64,000 nucleotides of DNA, taken from contig CAWJSI010000013.1 in the NCBI GenBank assembly GCA_963845485.1, positions 248,001 through 312,000 on the forward strand. The letters are read 5' to 3'. Of the stretch, positions 17,683-26,207 are shown one piece after another. A model generated the notes under the pieces. It made no database searches and had not been told where the DNA came from. It saw only the letters and a program-made list of their open reading frames with translations. Every line of letters begins with the position of its first letter. Within the stretch, counting starts at the first letter, position 1. A program made the position numbers and the translations under genes. Origin of the DNA: Bog-756 sp963845485. GTDB lineage: Bacteria; Actinomycetota; Acidimicrobiia; Acidimicrobiales; RAAP-2.

Positions 17683-17709
17683 TCAGCACTCACTAGAGTG
17701 GAGTGCTAA
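17683..17709 (+). promoter_or_regulatory. CIRCE operator upstream of hrcA
   Basis: TCAGCACTC-N9-GAGTGCTAA matches the CIRCE consensus TTAGCACTC-N9-GAGTGCTAA at 17 of 18 arm positions. The 9-nt spacer contains TAGAGT (17694-17699), a -10 box, so bound HrcA would cover the promoter. It lies 56 nt upstream of hrcA. Confidence 0.93.
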
Positions 17710-17764
17710 CACGAAGCGAATCTGTTCTCGGCCGCTGCTACGTGGCCACCGGGTTCCGACGTGG

Positions 17765-18841
17765 ATGCGAAAACCCATGCCGACCACCGAAGACAGTCGC
17801 ACCGACGAGCGCACCCCAGATCCCGGGTCCCTCGACGCGCGCAAGTCGGCCATCCTGAACGCCGTCGTCACCGAGTACATCGCCTCGGCCCAGCCCGTGG
17901 GGTCCCAGCACGTGGTGGAGTCGGCCGGGGTCAGCGTGTCGTCGGCCACCGTGCGTTCCGACATGGCGGCGCTGGAGCGAGAGGGCTTTCTGGCCCAACC
18001 CCACACCAGCGCCGGCCGCATCCCCACGGACAAGGGGTACCGCTTCTTTGTCGACCACCTGGCCGGACCGGGATCCCTCGACCCGGTCGGTCGCCAGCAG
18101 GTGCGTCAGTTCTTCGACCACGCCCACGGCGAGATCGAGCTGATGCTCGAACAGACGTCTGGCCTGTTGGCCGACCTCACCGACTGCACAGCGATGGTGG
18201 TGGGCCCGTCCCACGAGTCGGCGGCCATCCGTGGCGTCCAACTGGTGGGTCTCGGCCCTCGCCTGGCCCTGGTGGTGGTGGTCCTGGCCGACGGGGCCGT
18301 CCAAAAGCAGTCCGTGGAGTTCGACGAGGACGTCGACGAGTCCCGGCTGGCCGATGCCGCGGCCCGTCTGGCTGCCCACTCGCTCGGCCTGCCCATCACC
18401 CAGGTGGCCGACACCGCCACCAGCACCGGTGACCCCGCCACGGACTCGGTGGTGGCGGCCGGACTGGCCGGGTTGCGCTCGCTGGCCCGGGTGGACGGCG
18501 CCGAGCAGCTGTTCGTCGGGGGATCGTCCCGGATGGCCGCGGCCTTCGATGCCGTCGACACGGTGCGGTCGGTGCTGACCATCCTCGAACAACAGCTGGT
18601 GGTGGTGACCTTGCTCCGTGACATCCTCGACACCGGCCTGTCCGTGGCCATCGGCACCGAGCACGGCGTCGAGCCGCTGGCATCGTGCGCCATCGTGGTG
18701 ATGCCGGTGTCAGTCGACGGAGCCGCGGCAGGGACCATCGGTCTACTCGGACCCACTCGGATGAACTACCCACTGGCGTTGGCCGCAGCGCGCGTGGTGG
18801 GGGACCGTCTGGGCGAGCGGCTGGGTGAGTCCGGACGATGA
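17765..18841 (+). CDS. hrcA: heat-inducible transcription repressor HrcA
   Basis: 358-aa repressor of the CIRCE regulon. DARKSAILNAVVTEYIASAQPVGSQHVV and VSSATVRSDMAALEREGFLAQPHTSAGRIPTDKGYR form the winged helix with the family signature; the GAF-like middle and C-terminal dimer domain follow, including IGTEHG and GTIGLLGPTRMNYP. It represses its own operon through the CIRCE at 17683-17709 and normally senses GroEL levels. ATG 17765 and 17777 are both possible starts. dnaJ follows after 52 nt; grpE and dnaK are not in the window. Confidence 0.97.
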   Translation: MRKPMPTTEDSRTDERTPDPGSLDARKSAILNAVVTEYIASAQPVGSQHVVESAGVSVSSATVRSDMAALEREGFLAQPHTSAGRIPTDKGYRFFVDHLAGPGSLDPVGRQQVRQFFDHAHGEIELMLEQTSGLLADLTDCTAMVVGPSHESAAIRGVQLVGLGPRLALVVVVLADGAVQKQSVEFDEDVDESRLADAAARLAAHSLGLPITQVADTATSTGDPATDSVVAAGLAGLRSLARVDGAEQLFVGGSSRMAAAFDAVDTVRSVLTILEQQLVVVTLLRDILDTGLSVAIGTEHGVEPLASCAIVVMPVSVDGAAAGTIGLLGPTRMNYPLALAAARVVGDRLGERLGESGR

Positions 18842-18893
18842 AGGCTGTTTGTATGGGGGCCGAGCAGGGGGACCGAGGGAAGGGAACCGGTTC

Positions 18894-20036
18894 GTGACCA
18901 CCGCCGACCTCTATGAGGTGCTGGGTGTCCGTCGTGACGCCTCCGACGACGAACTCAAGCGGGCCTACCGGGCCAAGGCCCGGGAGTTCCACCCTGACGC
19001 CAACCAGGGCGACTCGGACACCTCGGAGAAGTTCAAAGAGGTCAGCCTGGCCTACGAGGTCCTGAAGGACCCCGAGCGCCGGGCCCGCTACGACCGGTTC
19101 GGCGCCGAGGGTGTCTTCGGCCCTGCCGCCGGTGGGGGCGGTGCGCCCGGTGACCCGTTCGGTGGGGGACTGGGTGACCTCTTCGACGCGTTCTTCAACG
19201 GGATGGGCGGGACCGGTGGCGGCCGGACCCGACGGACCGGCCCTCTGCCCGGTCCTGACGCCGAAATGGTCCTTCGCCTCAGCTTCCGGGAGGCCGTCTT
19301 CGGGGTCCAGCGTGAGGTCGACGTCCAGACGCCGGTCCACTGCGACACCTGCGAGGGATCGGGGGCGCGTCCAGGGACGAGCCCGGTGCGCTGTCCCGAG
19401 TGCCAAGGTGCCGGCGAGCTGCGACGGGTGCGCCAGTCCATCCTCGGCCAGGTGATCACGGCCGTACCGTGCACGCGCTGCCAGGGCTCCGGGGAGTTCA
19501 TCGAGAGTCCGTGCCCGGACTGTCGAGGTGAGGGGCGGCGCAACGAGTCGAGGACCCTTACCGTCGACATCCCCGGAGGCGTCGACGAGGGTTCGACCCT
19601 CCGGCTGGCCGGCCACGGACCCGCCGGGTTCCGCGGCGGCCCGAACGGGGCACTATTCGTCCATCTGTCGGTGGAGCCCGACCCTGCCTTCGAGCGTTCC
19701 GGCGTCGACCTGCACGCCTCGGTCAACGTGCCGGTGACCCTCGCTGCGCTGGGAGGCAGCGTCACCTTTGACACGCTGGACGATGCTCGTCAGCTGACCA
19801 TCGACGCCGGCACCCAGTCGGGTACGGTGCTCCCGTTGAAGGGCCTGGGTGTTCCGAAGATCCGGGGCCGCGGTCGCGGCGACCTCTATGTCCATGTGCA
19901 GGTGGACACGCCCACCGGACTCGACGACGGCCAGCGGGAGCTGCTCGCCGCTCTGGCCGAGGCCCGTGGTGAAGAACTCGGGCATGCCCCCCAGGGCGAG
20001 GGACTCTTCTCGAAGCTGCGCTCCGCCCTGAGCTGA
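18894..20036 (+). CDS. dnaJ: molecular chaperone DnaJ
   Basis: 380-aa type I J-protein. The J domain starts TTADLYEVLGVRRDAS and has the HPD tripeptide (FHPDANQ), followed by a Gly-rich linker and four zinc-finger repeats: CDTCEGSG, CPECQGAG, CTRCQGSG and CPDCRGEG. The C-terminal substrate-binding beta domains follow. It stimulates Hsp70 ATPase. GTG 18894 has GAGGGAAGGG upstream. Operon with hrcA under CIRCE control, and rsmE begins two nt after its stop, as in many Gram-positive genomes. This type may be DnaJ2, since dnaK is elsewhere. Confidence 0.97.
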   Translation: MTTADLYEVLGVRRDASDDELKRAYRAKAREFHPDANQGDSDTSEKFKEVSLAYEVLKDPERRARYDRFGAEGVFGPAAGGGGAPGDPFGGGLGDLFDAFFNGMGGTGGGRTRRTGPLPGPDAEMVLRLSFREAVFGVQREVDVQTPVHCDTCEGSGARPGTSPVRCPECQGAGELRRVRQSILGQVITAVPCTRCQGSGEFIESPCPDCRGEGRRNESRTLTVDIPGGVDEGSTLRLAGHGPAGFRGGPNGALFVHLSVEPDPAFERSGVDLHASVNVPVTLAALGGSVTFDTLDDARQLTIDAGTQSGTVLPLKGLGVPKIRGRGRGDLYVHVQVDTPTGLDDGQRELLAALAEARGEELGHAPQGEGLFSKLRSALS

Positions 20037-20038
20037 CC

Positions 20039-20836
20039 ATGGCGTCCGGCGCGCGCGAACCGACCGGGTCGACACCGGGTCCGCCGGCCGGGCCCGAGGC
20101 CACCTTGCTGTCGGCGGCGGCGATGGTGTTCGTCGCCGATCCGGGGACACCGATCCTCACGCAGGGTGATGCTCACCACCTCTTCGACGTGTTGCGCCTC
20201 CGGCCCGGCGAGTCGATCATCGTCGGCGACGGAGTGGGTTCGTGGGTGCCCTGTCGAACGGCCCCGGGAACCGGGGGGCGAGGCTGGCGGCAGACCGACC
20301 TCGGCTCATTGGTCGTCCCGGAGGGGCCCGTCGTGCGCCAAGCGCGAGTGGCCCCCGAGATCACGGTGGCGTTCGCTCCGACCAAGGGCGACCGTCCCGA
20401 GTGGGTGGTCCAGAAGCTCACCGAACTCGGCGTCGACCGCATTGTGCCCATCCGCAGTGTCCGCTCGGTGGTGCGTTGGGAAGGGGACGAGCGGGGTCAG
20501 CGGGCCGCGGCCAAGCTGACCCGGGTGGCCCGTGAGGCGGCGGCTCAGTGTCGACGCGCCTGGCTCCCCGAGGTTGAGCCGGTCACCCCCCTAGACGGCC
20601 TGGCCGCGGTGACGGGTCCGGCCCCCCGATTGGCCTGTCCGGGGGGCGAGGCGCTGAGCCTCGAGCATCCCTTTGTGGCCGTTGGTCCCGAAGGGGGCTG
20701 GGACCCCGCCGAACTGGATCTCTTCGGCCCTGGCGTGGGTCTGGGCCCCACCGTGCTTCGGGCCGAGACCGCCGCCGTCGCTGTGGGTACCCTCCTGTGC
20801 GCTCTCCGCGGTGGCGTGGTCGCGCCGCTTGCGTAA
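20039..20836 (+). CDS. rsmE: 16S rRNA (uracil-1498-N3)-methyltransferase
   Basis: 265-aa SPOUT-class methyltransferase. VFVADPGTPILTQGDAHHLFDVLRLRPGE is the N-terminal PUA-like domain; FAPTKGDRPEWVVQKLTELGVDRIVP and ARVAREAAAQCRRAWLPEV lead to the knot, where VGPEGGWDPAEL and LGPTVLRAETAAVAV form the SAM-binding trefoil. The first ~28 residues are a Pro/Gly-rich extension, so ATG 20039 may be upstream of the translated start. It methylates U1498 of 16S rRNA. Follows dnaJ directly. Confidence 0.95.
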   Translation: MASGAREPTGSTPGPPAGPEATLLSAAAMVFVADPGTPILTQGDAHHLFDVLRLRPGESIIVGDGVGSWVPCRTAPGTGGRGWRQTDLGSLVVPEGPVVRQARVAPEITVAFAPTKGDRPEWVVQKLTELGVDRIVPIRSVRSVVRWEGDERGQRAAAKLTRVAREAAAQCRRAWLPEVEPVTPLDGLAAVTGPAPRLACPGGEALSLEHPFVAVGPEGGWDPAELDLFGPGVGLGPTVLRAETAAVAVGTLLCALRGGVVAPLA

Positions 20837-20936
20837 CCACGCTCCGTGAGGGAAACTACGTAGGGAGGCAGGGACTCCTGTTAGGGAGAACGATCGTAGG
20901 GCACCGCATGGCGGCTCTGTGGTCCTTTGACAGACA

Positions 20937-20965
20937 TGCACCTGCGTCACATTGGCAGAGCCGGA
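20937..20965 (+). promoter_or_regulatory. candidate promoter of the bldD-like gene
   Basis: A perfect TTGACA -35 box (20937-20942) is followed at about 17 nt by only a weak -10 (CATTGG). Between them 20947-20959 matches the BldD operator TnACnCwGnGTnA at 7 of 9 fixed positions, the A3-C4 pair being lost, so autoregulation is possible but unproven. Confidence 0.4.
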
Positions 20966-21003
20966 GCTCGGGGGGCGATCGGTGGAGAGGAGCGGAGGTG
21001 CAG

Positions 21004-21597
21004 ATGTCGGTGATTGATAAGAGTATCGATGTACTCGATGAGGACGAGCAGGAGGAAGTGGCCCGGGTGGCCTACGCCCGAGCTGTCGGAGCTCGCCTCC
21101 GGACGATGCGCAAGCAGATGCGCCTGTCCCTCCAAGCAGTAGAGGCCATGTCCGAGCAGGAGTTCAAGGCATCGGTACTGGGCGCCTACGAACGAGGGGA
21201 GCGGGCCATCTCGGTGCCCCGGCTCCAGCGGCTGGCCAAGCTCTACGACGTCCCGGTCGATCAGCTGCTGCCTCCCGACGACGCCACCATGACTCGCTGG
21301 AGCACCCAGGGAACCACCGACGAGATCGTCACCACCTCGGCCCGACGGGCCAGCCTCACGTCGTCGGGCACGGAGAAGGTGGCCATCGACCTCACCAAAC
21401 TGCACACGGTCAGCGGACCCGAGCGGGATCTCCTGCGACGGTTCTTGAGCATGATCCAGGTGCACCGTCAGGACTTCAACGGACGGATGATCACCATCCG
21501 GGCCGAGGACGTCCGGGCTATCGCCTGCCTGTTCGGCGTGACCCCCGATTCGATGGGCACGAGGCTGGACGAGCTCGGACTTCTCGTCAGCATCTGA
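21004..21597 (+). CDS. BldD-like c-di-GMP-responsive regulator
   Basis: 197-aa protein with a Xre-type HTH at about 27-90 (GARLRTMRKQMRLSLQAVE, SVLGAYERGERAISVPRLQRLAKLYDVPVDQLLP) and a C-terminal domain at about 127-195, closely echoing Streptomyces BldD. R155-Q-D157, eight residues, then R166-A-E-D169 match the RxD-X8-RxxD c-di-GMP signature of BldD. This suggests a developmental or surface-state regulator that dimerises on c-di-GMP. The ~20-residue acidic N-terminal extension and the longer linker differ from BldD. ATG 21004 and GTG 20998 both have good GGAGG-type sites upstream. Confidence 0.85.
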   Translation: MSVIDKSIDVLDEDEQEEVARVAYARAVGARLRTMRKQMRLSLQAVEAMSEQEFKASVLGAYERGERAISVPRLQRLAKLYDVPVDQLLPPDDATMTRWSTQGTTDEIVTTSARRASLTSSGTEKVAIDLTKLHTVSGPERDLLRRFLSMIQVHRQDFNGRMITIRAEDVRAIACLFGVTPDSMGTRLDELGLLVSI

Positions 21598-21606
21598 TGT
21601 CGAGGG

Positions 21607-21912
21607 ATGGGGCACGTGACTGAGCAGATCCGCTGGCTGAGCACCAAAGAGGCGTCGGAGCTGTTGGGGGTGACTCTACGCAGCCTCTACCGTTTCATCG
21701 ACGAAGGTGACCTGGTGGCCTACAAGTTCGGCCGGGTCATCCGGGTCCAGCAGGCCGACGTGGAGAACTTCATCCGGGCCAGCCGCATCGCCCCGGGCAG
21801 CCTGGAACACCTGTACCCGGAGATCAAGGGCGGCGGGAACGGCAACGGGCATGCCAACGGAAACGGCCGTGCCCACGTGACGCCGGACGGGCTCACGGCC
21901 GCCGAGGGCTGA
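21607..21912 (+). CDS. small helix-turn-helix (excisionase-type) protein
   Basis: 101-aa protein with one MerR-like/HTH_17 domain: IRWLSTKEASELLGVTLRSLYRFIDEGDLVAYKFGRVIRVQQADVENFI. The tail is Gly/Asn-rich and looks disordered. Such single-HTH proteins include excisionases and BldC; nothing here points to an integrase, so a chromosomal regulator is more likely. ATG 21607 or GTG 21616 could be the start. It follows the BldD-like gene by 9 nt and may be co-transcribed. Confidence 0.75.
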   Translation: MGHVTEQIRWLSTKEASELLGVTLRSLYRFIDEGDLVAYKFGRVIRVQQADVENFIRASRIAPGSLEHLYPEIKGGGNGNGHANGNGRAHVTPDGLTAAEG

Positions 21913-21919
21913 GCGCACG

Positions 21920-22270
21920 TTGGCCGATTGTCTGTTCTGTCGGATCGTGGCGGGCGACGTCCCTGCCGAGGTGGTGCGGAGCGACGAGCGCACGGTGGCC
22001 TTCCGGGACCTGAACCCCCAGGCACCCACCCACGTACTCGTCGTCCCCAGGCGTCACCTGGTCAACGCCTCGACGGTGACCGCCGAGGACGCCGACGACG
22101 TCGGTGCCCTGCTGGTGGCGGCCAAGGCCGTCGCCGACGCCGAGGGATTCGGTGGGCCCGACCGCGGTTACCGCTTGGTCTTCAACGTCGGACCCGACGC
22201 CCTCAACTCGGTGGACCACCTCCACCTCCACGTGCTCGGGGGCCGTGCCTTCGAGTGGCCACCGGGCTGA
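21920..22270 (+). CDS. HIT-family (HINT-like) nucleotide hydrolase
   Basis: 116-aa histidine-triad protein. It starts ADCLFCRIVAGDVPAE and ends with the triad HLHLHVLGG, matching HinT/Hint purine nucleoside phosphoramidases. The start is TTG 21920, immediately before the conserved ADCLFC; no ATG or GTG is available in this position. It overlaps neither neighbour and precedes phoH after 116 nt. Confidence 0.93.
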   Translation: MADCLFCRIVAGDVPAEVVRSDERTVAFRDLNPQAPTHVLVVPRRHLVNASTVTAEDADDVGALLVAAKAVADAEGFGGPDRGYRLVFNVGPDALNSVDHLHLHVLGGRAFEWPPG

Positions 22271-22364
22271 CGCCGTCCCCCTCATCCGCCGTGCCGTCCG
22301 GATCTGGACCGGTGCTTCGGCCGCCCCCACCGCTATCATGGGGTCGACCCTGTTGAGCCGCTGG

Positions 22365-22370
22365 TAGGGT
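22365..22370 (+). promoter_or_regulatory. -10 box upstream of phoH
   Basis: TAGGGT 16 nt before GTG 22387; the transcript would have a leader of roughly 10 nt. Confidence 0.35.
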
Positions 22371-22386
22371 CGGGACCAGAGCGCAC

Positions 22387-23349
22387 GTGGCAGGCACCCA
22401 GGTCAAAATTCTCGTTCCCGGCAACCATCTCATGGCCGGCCTGCTGGGCCAGCGTGACGAACTGCTGCGGCTTGTCGAAGGTGCGTTCGGCGACGTGCAC
22501 ATCGCCGTGCGGGGCAACGAGATCTCCATCGAGGGCGAGGGTGCCGAGCGGGTGGGTGCCTTGTTCGAGGAGCTGATCATCCTCCTCGAGTCGGGACAGG
22601 GCCTCGACGCCGTCCAGGTGCACCGGACGATCGACATGATGCACGACGACGTCCGGCCCTCCGAGGTCCTGACCTCGGAGCTGCTGCGCTCCTCACGGGG
22701 ACGGGCCGTCCGGCCGAAGACCGGTGGGCAGAAGCAGTACGCCGACGCCATCGCTTCGAACATCGTCACCTTCGGGATCGGACCCGCCGGCACCGGTAAG
22801 TCGTATCTGGCCGTGGCCCTGGCCGTGCAGGCTCTCCAGGCCCGGCAGGTCAACCGCATCATCCTCACCCGGCCGGCCGTGGAAGCCGGGGAGCGCCTGG
22901 GGTTCCTGCCCGGCGACCTCATGGCCAAAGTCGACCCCTACCTCCGTCCGCTCTACGACGCCCTTCACGACCTGCTGGAGCCCGAAGGGGCCCAACGGCT
23001 CATCGATCGTGGTGCTGTCGAGGTGGCCCCGCTGGCCTTCATGCGGGGCCGGACCCTCAACAACAGCTTCATCATCCTGGACGAGGCCCAGAACACCAGC
23101 CCCGAACAGATGAAGATGTTCCTCACCCGGATCGGGTTCGGCTCGAAGGCGGTCATCACCGGCGACGTCACCCAGATCGACGTGCCCGGGGGTCGGTCCG
23201 GGCTGGTTGGCCTGGAGTCGGTGCTCTCAGGGGTACCGGACCTGGCCTTTGTCCACCTCAACCAACGCGACGTGGTCCGCCATCGCATCGTGGCCGACAT
23301 CGTCGCCGCCTACGAGCGCGGCGACAAGCCGCCCGGAGCTCAGGGGTGA
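22387..23349 (+). CDS. phoH: PhoH-like ATPase
   Basis: 320-aa PhoH (PhoL/YbeZ-type) protein: a short N-terminal domain followed by the NTPase domain with Walker A GPAGTGKS, LTRPAVEAGERLGFLPGD, Walker B FIILDEAQNTSPEQMKMFLTR and GDVTQIDVPGG. The family is linked to RNA metabolism and usually sits with ybeY, as here, where the two overlap by 4 nt. Starts with GTG. Four downstream genes appear co-directional and coupled. Confidence 0.96.
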   Translation: MAGTQVKILVPGNHLMAGLLGQRDELLRLVEGAFGDVHIAVRGNEISIEGEGAERVGALFEELIILLESGQGLDAVQVHRTIDMMHDDVRPSEVLTSELLRSSRGRAVRPKTGGQKQYADAIASNIVTFGIGPAGTGKSYLAVALAVQALQARQVNRIILTRPAVEAGERLGFLPGDLMAKVDPYLRPLYDALHDLLEPEGAQRLIDRGAVEVAPLAFMRGRTLNNSFIILDEAQNTSPEQMKMFLTRIGFGSKAVITGDVTQIDVPGGRSGLVGLESVLSGVPDLAFVHLNQRDVVRHRIVADIVAAYERGDKPPGAQG

Positions 23350-23852
23350 GCCTTGACATCTACGCCGCCGACGAGCAGGCCGACCACCCGGTCAACGTCG
23401 AGCGGTGGTCTTCGCTGGCCCGCTCGGTCCTCGAGGCCGAAGGGATCGTGAGCGACACCGAGGTCTCCCTGCTGTTCGTGGACGAAACCACCATCGCGTC
23501 ACTCAACCAACGGTTCCTCGACAAGGAGGGGCCGACCGACGTGCTCTCCTTCCCCATCGAGGACGAATCCGACCGCAGCGGCCGCTCCCCCGACGAGGGA
23601 GGTACGGGCCCCGGCTCCATCGAAGCCGACACCGGCCGGCTCCTCCTGCTCGGCGACGTGGTCATCTGCCCTGCGGTGGCCGCCCGCAACGCCGTGGACC
23701 ACGGGGTGACCTTCGACGACGAGATCGCCCTGTTGGTGGTGCACGGCATCCTCCATCTCCTCGGCATGGACCACGAGGTCGACGCCGACGCGGAGCGCAT
23801 GGAGCGACGTGAGCAGCAGCTGCTGGCCCGCTTCTACCGCGTGGCCTCGTGA
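23346..23852 (+). CDS. ybeY: endoribonuclease YbeY (rRNA maturation factor)
   Basis: 168-aa metalloprotein with the zinc motif HGILHLLGMDH (H-x3-H-x5-H) and LNQRFLDKEGPTDVLSFP, both diagnostic of YbeY. An insertion rich in Asp/Gly/Ser at about residues 75-95 is longer than in E. coli. It acts in 16S rRNA 3'-end processing and ribosome quality control. GTG start overlaps the phoH stop (GTGA), so the two are coupled. Confidence 0.96.
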   Translation: MSLDIYAADEQADHPVNVERWSSLARSVLEAEGIVSDTEVSLLFVDETTIASLNQRFLDKEGPTDVLSFPIEDESDRSGRSPDEGGTGPGSIEADTGRLLLLGDVVICPAVAARNAVDHGVTFDDEIALLVVHGILHLLGMDHEVDADAERMERREQQLLARFYRVAS

Positions 23853-23889
23853 ACTCCTCCCCACCCGGTCCTCGGCTCCCCACCGCCCG

Positions 23890-25206
23890 ATGGACGTGAG
23901 CGGCGCGGCCGGACCCTTGGTGGCCGCCTCGTTCACCGCGGTCGACGGCGTCCTCTTGGTGGTGGTCGTGGTCCTCCTCGGTGTGTCGGCGCTCTTGGCC
24001 CTGGCCGAGACCAGCCTGGTGCGCACCAGCCGGGCCAAGGCCATGGCCCTCGTCGATGACGGGCGCCGTGGTGCCAAGGTGCTCCTGCGCCTGACCGAGA
24101 ACCCCCAGGGCTTCCTCAACCCGGTGCTCCTCATGGTGCTCATCTGCCAGCTGGTGGTGGCCACCTTGGTGGGGATCCTGGCCGCCGACTGGTTCGGTGC
24201 CTGGGGTGTGGTGGCGGCCACGGTCTTCGAGATCGTGATCATCTTCGTCCTGGGCGAAGCGGTCCCGAAGAACTGGGCCGTCCATCATCCCGAGCGTGCT
24301 GCCCTGTTCAGCGCCCCCTTGGTGTCGGCCATCGTCCGGTTCTGGCCGGTCCGGATGGTGTCGGGGGCCCTGATCGGACTGGCCAATCTCCTCATCGGTG
24401 AGAAGGGCCAGTACCTGGGCTCGGACGTCACCGAGTCCGAGCTACTGGCCATGGCCGACGTGGCGCTCGAGGGGGACGTCATCGAAACCGAGGAGCGCGC
24501 CCTCATCCACTCGATCATCGAGTTCGGCGACACCGTGGTCCGTGAGGTCATGGTGCCCCGACCCGACATGGTCACCGTCGGGGCCGACGAGACGGTCGAG
24601 GCCGCCCTCGAGCGGGCCCTCGAGGTCGGCTACAGCCGTATTCCCGCCGTCGAGCAGCAGGTCGACGACGTGGTGGGCATCGCCTACACGAAGGACCTGA
24701 TCCATACCGTCCGCCAGGGCCAGGGCGACGAGGCGGTCAGGGCCCACCTGCGCACGGCGCGGTTCGTGCCCGAGACCAAGCGGGTCTCGGACCTCATGCG
24801 TGAGATGCAGGCCGAGAAGTTCCATCAGGCCGTGGTTGTCAACGAATACGGGGGCATTGCCGGACTCGTCACCTTGGAGGACCTCATCGAGGAGCTGGTG
24901 GGCGAGATCGTCGACGAGTTCGACGTGGAGGAGGCCACCGTCGAGCGGCTCGACTCGGGGGAGGTCCGGGTGAGTGCCCGGCTGCCCGTCGACGAGGTCA
25001 ACGAGCTCATCCACGCCGACTTGCCCGATGGGGCCTGGGACACGGTGGGCGGCCTGGTGTTCGACCTCTTGGGCCACGTCCCGGTGGCGGGGGAGTCGGT
25101 GGATGTCGGCGGTCTGCGACTGGTGGCCGACCGGGTGACCGGTCGGCGTATCGAACGGGTCCGGATCGTTCCCATGCCCACCTCGGTGGCCGAGGAGCCG
25201 GCATGA
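23890..25206 (+). CDS. hemolysin C/CorC-like membrane protein with CBS domains
   Basis: 438-aa protein with four hydrophobic segments in the first ~150 residues (CNNM/DUF21 domain, including ALAETSLVRTSRAKAM and GEAVPKNWAVHHP), then paired CBS domains (MVPRPDMVTVGADE and FHQAVVVNEYGGIAGLVTLEDLIEELVGEI) and a C-terminal CorC_HlyC domain ending in the VGGLVFDLLGHVP motif. Members are linked to Mg2+/Co2+ efflux. It is placed between ybeY and era, the usual Gram-positive order, and its stop overlaps the era start. Confidence 0.92.
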   Translation: MDVSGAAGPLVAASFTAVDGVLLVVVVVLLGVSALLALAETSLVRTSRAKAMALVDDGRRGAKVLLRLTENPQGFLNPVLLMVLICQLVVATLVGILAADWFGAWGVVAATVFEIVIIFVLGEAVPKNWAVHHPERAALFSAPLVSAIVRFWPVRMVSGALIGLANLLIGEKGQYLGSDVTESELLAMADVALEGDVIETEERALIHSIIEFGDTVVREVMVPRPDMVTVGADETVEAALERALEVGYSRIPAVEQQVDDVVGIAYTKDLIHTVRQGQGDEAVRAHLRTARFVPETKRVSDLMREMQAEKFHQAVVVNEYGGIAGLVTLEDLIEELVGEIVDEFDVEEATVERLDSGEVRVSARLPVDEVNELIHADLPDGAWDTVGGLVFDLLGHVPVAGESVDVGGLRLVADRVTGRRIERVRIVPMPTSVAEEPA

Positions 25207-26162
25207 CGCTCTTCCGGTCGGGCTTCGCCGCCGTGGTCGGACGACCGAACGTGGGCAAGTCGACCTTGGTCAACGCCATGGTCGGCACCAAGGTCTCCAT
25301 CACCTCACCCCGGCCCAACACCACACGCGCCCAGGTGCGCGGGGTCCTCAACCAGCCCGGCGCCCAGGTGGTGTTCGTCGACACCCCGGGGTTGCACAAG
25401 CCCCGCACCGCCCTCGGGGAACGGATGAACGAGTCGGCGACCTCCTCGCTCGACGACGTCGATGTGGTGGTGGCCATGGTCGAGGCCACCGGGGCGGTCG
25501 GCCCGGGCGACCGGATGGTGCTGACCGCCGCGGCCCACCGGGTGCGGGCCATGGCCCGGGCCAGCGCGCTCGAGCGGGAGGTGGGGGCCGAAGGCTCCGG
25601 GGCGTCGGGGGACCCGACACTGCTCGTCGTGGTCAACAAGATCGACCGGGTGGGCGGCGACGGGGTACTCACCCACCTGACAGCGGTCTCGGCCGTGATC
25701 GACACCATCGATCACGACGGGGGCGGTGGACCGGTCCCCGTCGAGTACTTCCCGGTCTCGGCGACCACCGGTGAGGGGGTGGCGGCCCTCATCGACGCCG
25801 TGGTGGACCGGATGCCCGAGGGTCCCCGGTACTACCCCGAAGGCATGGTCACCGATGTCGCCGAGGCCTTCTGGGTGGCCGATCTGGTGCGAGAGGAGCT
25901 GCTCCACCGGGTGGAGGACGAGCTGCCCCACAGCATCGCCTGTCGGGTCACCGAGTGGGAGTGGCCCCGGGTCCGTTGCGAGATCCTGGTGGAGCGGGAC
26001 TCCCAGAAGGGGATCGTGATCGGCAAGGGGGGCAGCACGCTGAAAGAGGTGGGCACGGCGGTGCGCAAACAGATGCCGCCCGGCGCCTTCCTCGAACTCT
26101 TCGTCCGGGTGGAGAAGCGGTGGCAGCACCGGGAGGACGCGCTCGACCGTCTGGGTTTCTGA
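25203..26162 (+). CDS. era: GTPase Era
   Basis: 319-aa GTPase with G1 GRPNVGKST, switch T in PNTTRAQ, G3 DTPGLHKPR, G4 NKIDRV and a C-terminal KH domain carrying VIGKGGSTLKEVG. Era binds the 3' end of 16S rRNA in 30S assembly. An insertion of about 25 residues lies before G4 (around AREVGAEGSGAS-like sequence). ATGA overlap with the preceding gene. A strong hairpin follows the stop. Confidence 0.97.
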   Translation: MTLFRSGFAAVVGRPNVGKSTLVNAMVGTKVSITSPRPNTTRAQVRGVLNQPGAQVVFVDTPGLHKPRTALGERMNESATSSLDDVDVVVAMVEATGAVGPGDRMVLTAAAHRVRAMARASALEREVGAEGSGASGDPTLLVVVNKIDRVGGDGVLTHLTAVSAVIDTIDHDGGGGPVPVEYFPVSATTGEGVAALIDAVVDRMPEGPRYYPEGMVTDVAEAFWVADLVREELLHRVEDELPHSIACRVTEWEWPRVRCEILVERDSQKGIVIGKGGSTLKEVGTAVRKQMPPGAFLELFVRVEKRWQHREDALDRLGF

Positions 26163-26171
26163 CCCTCGGGA

Positions 26172-26206
26172 CGGCACGGCCCCCGGTCCCGGGGACCGCC
26201 GTGTCG
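26172..26206 (+). terminator. shared GC-rich terminator between convergent era and dinG-like genes
   Basis: CGGCACGGC (26172-26180) pairs with GCCGTGTCG (26198-26206, one G-U), and an inner CCCCG/CGGGG stem with a 4-nt loop extends it. It fills the 45-nt gap between convergent genes and could work on both strands; no U tract is present. Confidence 0.6.
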
Positions 26207-26207
26207 G

